Program-made: the position numbers and the translations under genes
In this document: positions 6,811-9,708 of the stretch, piece after piece
Position numbering within the stretch: the stretch's first letter is position 1
Layout: the number at the start of each line of letters is the position of its first letter
Assembly (NCBI GenBank): GCA_937877685.1
Contig: CALFGU010000249.1
Coordinates: 1 to 9,708 of the forward strand
From: an uncultured Prevotella sp.
GTDB taxonomy: Bacteria; Bacteroidota; Bacteroidia; Bacteroidales; Bacteroidaceae
Direction of reading: 5' to 3'
Length of the DNA: 9,708 nt
The notes under the pieces: generated by a model
Database searches by the model: none
What the model was told of the DNA's origin: nothing
What the model saw: the letters and a program-made list of their open reading frames with translations, nothing else

Positions 6811-6856
6811 TGTCGGGAAACTAACTTTGAACATACAATATCTCCTTCATTTACAC

Positions 6857-7618
6857 ATGATAGAAGTAACAAACCTTCATAAATCCTTTGGCGACAAACA
6901 AGTTTTAAAGGGTATCAACACTACATTTGAAAGCGGTAAAACGAACCTCATTATTGGTCAAAGTGGTTCAGGAAAAACCGTATTAATGAAGTGTCTTGTC
7001 GGACTACTCCAACCCACGCAAGGTACCGTTATTTATGACGGACGCAATCTCTTGCAAATGAATAAAACAGAGCGAGCGGCATTACGTCGCGAGATGGGCA
7101 TGATATTTCAAAGCGCCGCGTTATTTGATTCGCTATCAGTGCTTGAAAATGTAATGTTCCCCCTTGACATGTTTTCTCCTGATAATGTTAAGGAACGTAT
7201 GCGTCGCGCACGATTTTGCCTTGACCACGTTAACCTTCTTGATGCGGAACATAAATATCCAGGAGAATTATCAGGCGGGATGCAAAAACGAGTAGCAATA
7301 GCACGTGCCATTGCCTTAAATCCACGTTATCTATTTTGTGACGAACCCAACTCTGGATTAGACCCCAAAACCTCACTGATTATTGATGCGCTTATCAGTG
7401 ACATAACAAAAGAGTTTAACACAACAACCATTATCAACACACACGATATGAACTCCGTAATGGGCATTGGTGAACATATCATTTATATAAATCAAGGAAA
7501 CAATGAGTGGGAGGGAACGAATAAACAAGTAGTTAATTCCACCAACGAATCACTTATTGACTTTGTCTTTGCAAGTGATTTATTAAAAAAAGCACGCGAA
7601 AACATCAAGAAGCAATAG
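6857..7618 (+). CDS. mlaF: MlaF-family lipid ABC transporter ATPase
   Basis: A 253-residue ATP-binding subunit expected to pair with the MlaE permease encoded just upstream. It has Walker A GQSGSGKT (34-41), the Q-loop with the MlaF-like stretch IFQSAALFDSLSVLENVMFPL (83-103), signature LSGGMQKR (138-145), Walker B YLFCDEPNSGLDP (158-170, catalytic Glu163) and the switch histidine His196 in NTHD. The signature and Q-loop wording separate it from amino-acid or metal importers. The open frame extends ten codons further to a TTG at 6827, but MIEVTNLHKSF aligns with the normal start of such ATPases, so the ATG is preferred. The substrate is inferred from family only. A terminator follows, so this looks like a two-gene unit. 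Confidence 0.88.
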   Translation: MIEVTNLHKSFGDKQVLKGINTTFESGKTNLIIGQSGSGKTVLMKCLVGLLQPTQGTVIYDGRNLLQMNKTERAALRREMGMIFQSAALFDSLSVLENVMFPLDMFSPDNVKERMRRARFCLDHVNLLDAEHKYPGELSGGMQKRVAIARAIALNPRYLFCDEPNSGLDPKTSLIIDALISDITKEFNTTTIINTHDMNSVMGIGEHIIYINQGNNEWEGTNKQVVNSTNESLIDFVFASDLLKKARENIKKQ

Positions 7619-7694
7619 TATCAAAAGCAACTATAGTCCAAGCACTAAGTCGCGTTCTAAAAAAACTTACGGTTAATTTTTTTTGGGTATCAAA
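7619..7694. other. Non-coding gap after mlaF
   Basis: This short stretch holds no gene. The 9-mer GTATCAAAA occurs at 7618-7626 and again at 7687-7695, and an A run (about 7661-7667) faces a T run (7677-7684), which could form a weak AT-only hairpin. No function is assigned. Confidence 0.4.
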
Positions 7695-7735
7695 AATAAG
7701 AGTGGGAACTCGCAAGATCCCACTCTTATTATTTT
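7695..7735. terminator. Bidirectional terminator between convergent genes
   Basis: A perfect 13-bp stem (7695-7707 AATAAGAGTGGGA with 7718-7730) surrounds a 10-nt loop. On the plus strand it is followed by ATTTTATATT; on the minus strand by TTTTG just after the stem's own TT. It sits between the ends of mlaF and the nucleotidyltransferase gene, which converge, so it probably serves both. Confidence 0.8.
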
Positions 7736-7754
7736 ATATTGGTAGTTACGTAAA

Positions 7755-8666
7755 TTAGAACATATTAGCGGGGTAAACACCGTCTTCACCAAGTTTAGCA
7801 AAGCGTGCTACTACTTCAGGACGGTCTTCGGGATAAGTTACACCGAACCATTGTGAAGTTGTATCAAGCACTTCGCAAGTAGCTGTGCCATCGTTGATGA
7901 GCTTATCCACCATGAGGGGAATAAAGAATTCGCTCTTGAGGTTTTCCATGTTCTTGGGGTCAGAAAGGAATTCCTTGAAGTATTCAACAGAATGCTGGAA
8001 GTAGTCGGGAGTGAAGCCCCAGAAATTCATAGAAACGGGAGTGTTGTCAGAGATAGCCACCCATTCGCCGTTTTCATCTTGATACTTAACCACACCGTCA
8101 AAACGCTGAATCTTAGTGCGTTCAACTACTGAAGTAAGAAGCTTCTGTTCGTTAGTTTCACAAACACCACGACTTACTGTACCTGATTCAGAGAGTGTGT
8201 TACCAACGCGGAAACCAACCATTGCATACTTACCTGTAGAACCTTCGGGGAGTTCAGAAAGGAACTTACCCATTACCTGGAATGCATCGCGATCGTAGAA
8301 GTCGTCACAGTTCAATACTGCGAAGGGTTCCTTAATCACGTCCTTACCCATCATTACTGCATGGTTAGTACCCCAAGGTTTCTGACGATCTGCGGGGCAA
8401 GTAAAACCTTCGGGAAGTGCGTCGAGTGCCTGGAATACGAGTTCGCAAGGAATCTTGCTTTCGTACTTCTTGAGCACGATGTCGCGGAAGTCTTGTTCGA
8501 AGTCCTTACGGATTACGAAAACGAGCTTACCGAAACCAGCGTTGATAGCGTCATAGATACTGTAGTCCATAATTGTTTCACCATTAGGACCGAGCTTGTC
8601 GAGCTGCTTCAAACCGCCATAGCGGCTACCCATACCTGCAGCGAGAAGAAAGAGAGTAGGTTTCAT
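7755..8666 (-). CDS. Sugar-phosphate nucleotidyltransferase family protein
   Basis: A 303-residue protein of the GT-A-fold nucleotidyltransferase superfamily that joins a sugar phosphate to a nucleoside triphosphate. The N-terminal nucleotide-binding loop is LAAGMGSRYGGLKQL (8-22), with GETIMDYSIYDAINAG (29-44) in place of the usual lid region. PWGTNHAV (98-105) and the acidic metal site NCDDFYDRDAF (119-129) follow, then SGTVSRGV (161-168) and FWGFTP (215-220). It is not a standard GalU or RmlA; the family is common in Bacteroidales and its sugar is not evident from sequence. Roles in cell-surface glycans or UDP-glucose supply are possible. The ATG start fits the conserved N-terminus. It follows the TetR gene by 78 bp on the same strand, and no TAnnTTTG box is seen in that gap, so it may be co-transcribed. 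Confidence 0.82.
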   Translation of the reverse strand: MKPTLFLLAAGMGSRYGGLKQLDKLGPNGETIMDYSIYDAINAGFGKLVFVIRKDFEQDFRDIVLKKYESKIPCELVFQALDALPEGFTCPADRQKPWGTNHAVMMGKDVIKEPFAVLNCDDFYDRDAFQVMGKFLSELPEGSTGKYAMVGFRVGNTLSESGTVSRGVCETNEQKLLTSVVERTKIQRFDGVVKYQDENGEWVAISDNTPVSMNFWGFTPDYFQHSVEYFKEFLSDPKNMENLKSEFFIPLMVDKLINDGTATCEVLDTTSQWFGVTYPEDRPEVVARFAKLGEDGVYPANMF

Positions 8667-8744
8667 TTTAATATAATTATTAAGGGAATAAAAAGTTTAT
8701 GCTGTATTTAAGATTTTTATGAGAAGGATTTTTCGGGTGTAACT

Positions 8745-9365
8745 TCACATATTGTGACGTTGAAAAAAATCATCCATAATTTCTACACCACGAGGAGTAG
8801 CACACCCGCGAAAGTAATTGAGCACAAGGTTATTAAAGAGTTCTGTTGGAGTGTATTTTCGGAAGTCTTCCGAACCTATGATAATGTCAAATTGTGTAGT
8901 AATAATGTTATACACAATTTCAAAATTAACATCCTTACGAAATAATCCCTGTTCAACGCCCTTGGACAAGTAATCTACTGCCATTTCGCGTTGTTCCTTT
9001 CTAATTTCCGCCATATATGCCTTCAACTTTGGATATTTATTGAGGTCTGAAAAGAAACTGGGTACAACTTTGCTGAGTCCCTCCATTTTAAATCCGAAGT
9101 CGTAAAGCACGGGTTCAAGAACGTTAGTTGCATTTTTCACACATTCGCGCAATCTATCGCGTTGCCACAATCCTTGCGTTTTGATGCAGTAAAGCAAGAG
9201 CGATTCCTTATCGTCAAAGAGTTCATAAAGCGTGCGCTTCGACATTTTCAATTCATGAGCAATGTCGTCCATCGTTACATCTTTGATGCCTTTTGTACAA
9301 AAAAGCGACATAGCAGACTTTACTACGATGCACCTCTTTTCCTCCTGTTCTACTTGTATTCTCAT
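8745..9365 (-). CDS. TetR/AcrR-family transcriptional regulator
   Basis: A 206-residue predicted dimeric DNA-binding repressor. The N-terminal helix-turn-helix is clear: residues about 11-58 include AMSLFCTKGIKDVTMDDIAHELKMSKRTLYELFDDKESLL, with GIKDVTMDDIA and the recognition-helix end SKRTLYELFDDKE matching the TetR pattern. The remainder is the variable ligand and dimer domain, so the ligand is unknown. The open frame reaches a TTG at 9392, but a consensus promoter box overlaps that codon; transcription would start downstream of it, so the ATG at 9365 is chosen. It is divergent from a malic enzyme gene and precedes a nucleotidyltransferase gene; regulation of itself or of either neighbour is possible but not shown. 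Confidence 0.85.
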   Translation of the reverse strand: MRIQVEQEEKRCIVVKSAMSLFCTKGIKDVTMDDIAHELKMSKRTLYELFDDKESLLLYCIKTQGLWQRDRLRECVKNATNVLEPVLYDFGFKMEGLSKVVPSFFSDLNKYPKLKAYMAEIRKEQREMAVDYLSKGVEQGLFRKDVNFEIVYNIITTQFDIIIGSEDFRKYTPTELFNNLVLNYFRGCATPRGVEIMDDFFQRHNM

Positions 9366-9389
9366 TGTGATATATCCATTTTCTCTTGA

Positions 9390-9397
9390 CAAAAATA
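9390..9397 (-). promoter_or_regulatory. Predicted -7 promoter box for the TetR gene
   Basis: On the minus strand the sequence is TATTTTTG, an exact TAnnTTTG match 24 bp before the chosen ATG. A TTTG -33 element at the normal distance is not clear. Confidence 0.5.
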
Positions 9398-9426
9398 CAA
9401 ATTTTATATTTCCTATCCTTCTTACA

Positions 9427-9448
9427 TTAAAAAACTTTTCTTAAAAAC
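9427..9448. repeat. Imperfect direct repeat in the TetR/malic enzyme gap
   Basis: TTAAAAAAC (9427-9435) and TTAAAAAC (9441-9448) are spaced by 14 bp start to start, between the two divergent promoters. TetR operators are normally inverted repeats, and the DNA is AT-rich, so this may be chance. Confidence 0.25.
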
Positions 9449-9502
9449 TCTATTTTTTCTATAAAACACGCTTATCAGTAGTCTTTACTTTCGGTTTTTT
9501 TG

Positions 9503-9510
9503 TACTTTTG
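9503..9510 (+). promoter_or_regulatory. Predicted -7 promoter box for the malic enzyme gene
   Basis: TACTTTTG, followed by CAA, is an exact and typical Bacteroidales TAnnTTTG box. It lies 23 bp before the ATG, giving a leader of roughly 18 nt. A small dyad AGTA-N5-TACT (9478-9490) falls around the -33 position and could be an operator, but the arms are only 4 bp. Confidence 0.65.
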
Positions 9511-9533
9511 CAACTCACAAAAATTAGACTCAA

Positions 9534-9708
9534 ATGGCAAAGATAACAAAAGAAGCTGCACTGCTTTATCACTCACAGGGTAAACCAGGTAAGATTGAAA
9601 TCGTACCCACCAAGCCTTACCGCACACAGACCGACCTTTCGCTCGCCTACTCTCCCGGTGTGGCAGAGCCTTGCCTGGAAATAGAAAAAAATCCGCAGGA
9701 CGCTTATA
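9534..9708 (+). CDS. maeB: Malic enzyme, N-terminal end (partial)
   Basis: The first 58 codons of a malic enzyme, which oxidatively decarboxylates malate to pyruvate with reduction of NAD(P)+. The sequence contains KPYRTQTDLSLAYSPGVAEPCLEI (28-51); Tyr39 in AYSPGVAEP corresponds to the conserved catalytic tyrosine of the family. This short N-terminus is typical of MaeB-type bacterial enzymes, which in many relatives carry a C-terminal phosphotransacetylase-like domain; whether that is present here lies beyond the window. The ATG fits both the family start and the promoter box just upstream. The gene runs off the right edge. Confidence 0.9.
   Translation, partial: MAKITKEAALLYHSQGKPGKIEIVPTKPYRTQTDLSLAYSPGVAEPCLEIEKNPQDAY

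Noticed and set aside
8361..8711. A 116-codon plus-strand frame opposite the nucleotidyltransferase gene
   Set aside because: It is mostly antisense to a conserved enzyme gene and has no recognisable features.
8745..8757. Inverted repeat TCACA-TAT-TGTGA at the TetR gene stop codon
   Set aside because: It resembles CRP half-sites but in the opposite order and with the wrong spacing, and it is partly coding (R-H-N-M-stop). Probably chance.

Overview
This window looks like chromosomal DNA from a Bacteroidales bacterium, most likely the Prevotella/Prevotellaceae group. The reasons are the protein family versions present, the general lack of Shine-Dalgarno sequences before the starts, and several exact copies of the Bacteroidetes -7 promoter box TAnnTTTG in the divergent gaps. 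No phage, plasmid, transposon, CRISPR, rRNA or tRNA sequence was seen. The assignment is from recalled family features, not from a search.

Layout from left to right. (1) 1-227: 3' end of aspS (aspartyl-tRNA synthetase), followed by a hairpin terminator. (2) 347-2825, plus strand: a small nitroreductase-family flavoprotein gene and, 43 bp later, nadE (NAD+ synthetase), closed by a strong terminator at 2843-2879. (3) 5768-2936, minus strand: an ABC-F ATPase gene and, 40 bp later, metA (homoserine O-acyltransferase), with a terminator-like hairpin in the short spacer. (4) 6067-7618, plus strand: mlaE and mlaF, permease and ATPase of an MCE/Mla-type lipid transporter, divergent from the ABC-F gene and ended by a bidirectional terminator. 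(5) 9365-7755, minus strand: a TetR-family regulator gene and then a sugar-phosphate nucleotidyltransferase gene. (6) 9534-9708: the 5' end of a malic enzyme gene, divergent from the TetR gene.

Most of the content is core metabolism: translation, NAD, methionine, outer-membrane lipid transport, activated sugars and malate oxidation. No dedicated new defence or mobile system was seen. The most unusual point is in NadE. Its ammonia-using synthetase domain is intact, but the glutaminase (nitrilase) domain has glycine where the catalytic cysteine should be, and nearby active-site positions are also changed, so it probably cannot use glutamine. Other points worth a look are a possible attenuator with an 11-codon reading frame in the ABC-F leader, a terminator-like hairpin fused to the ABC-F stop codon just before metA, a short MetA with the residue linked to acetyl-CoA use, and an mlaEF pair with no substrate-binding MCE gene beside it.

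Three starts were moved inward from the longest open frame (mlaE, mlaF and the TetR gene), because promoter position or family alignment favours an internal ATG.
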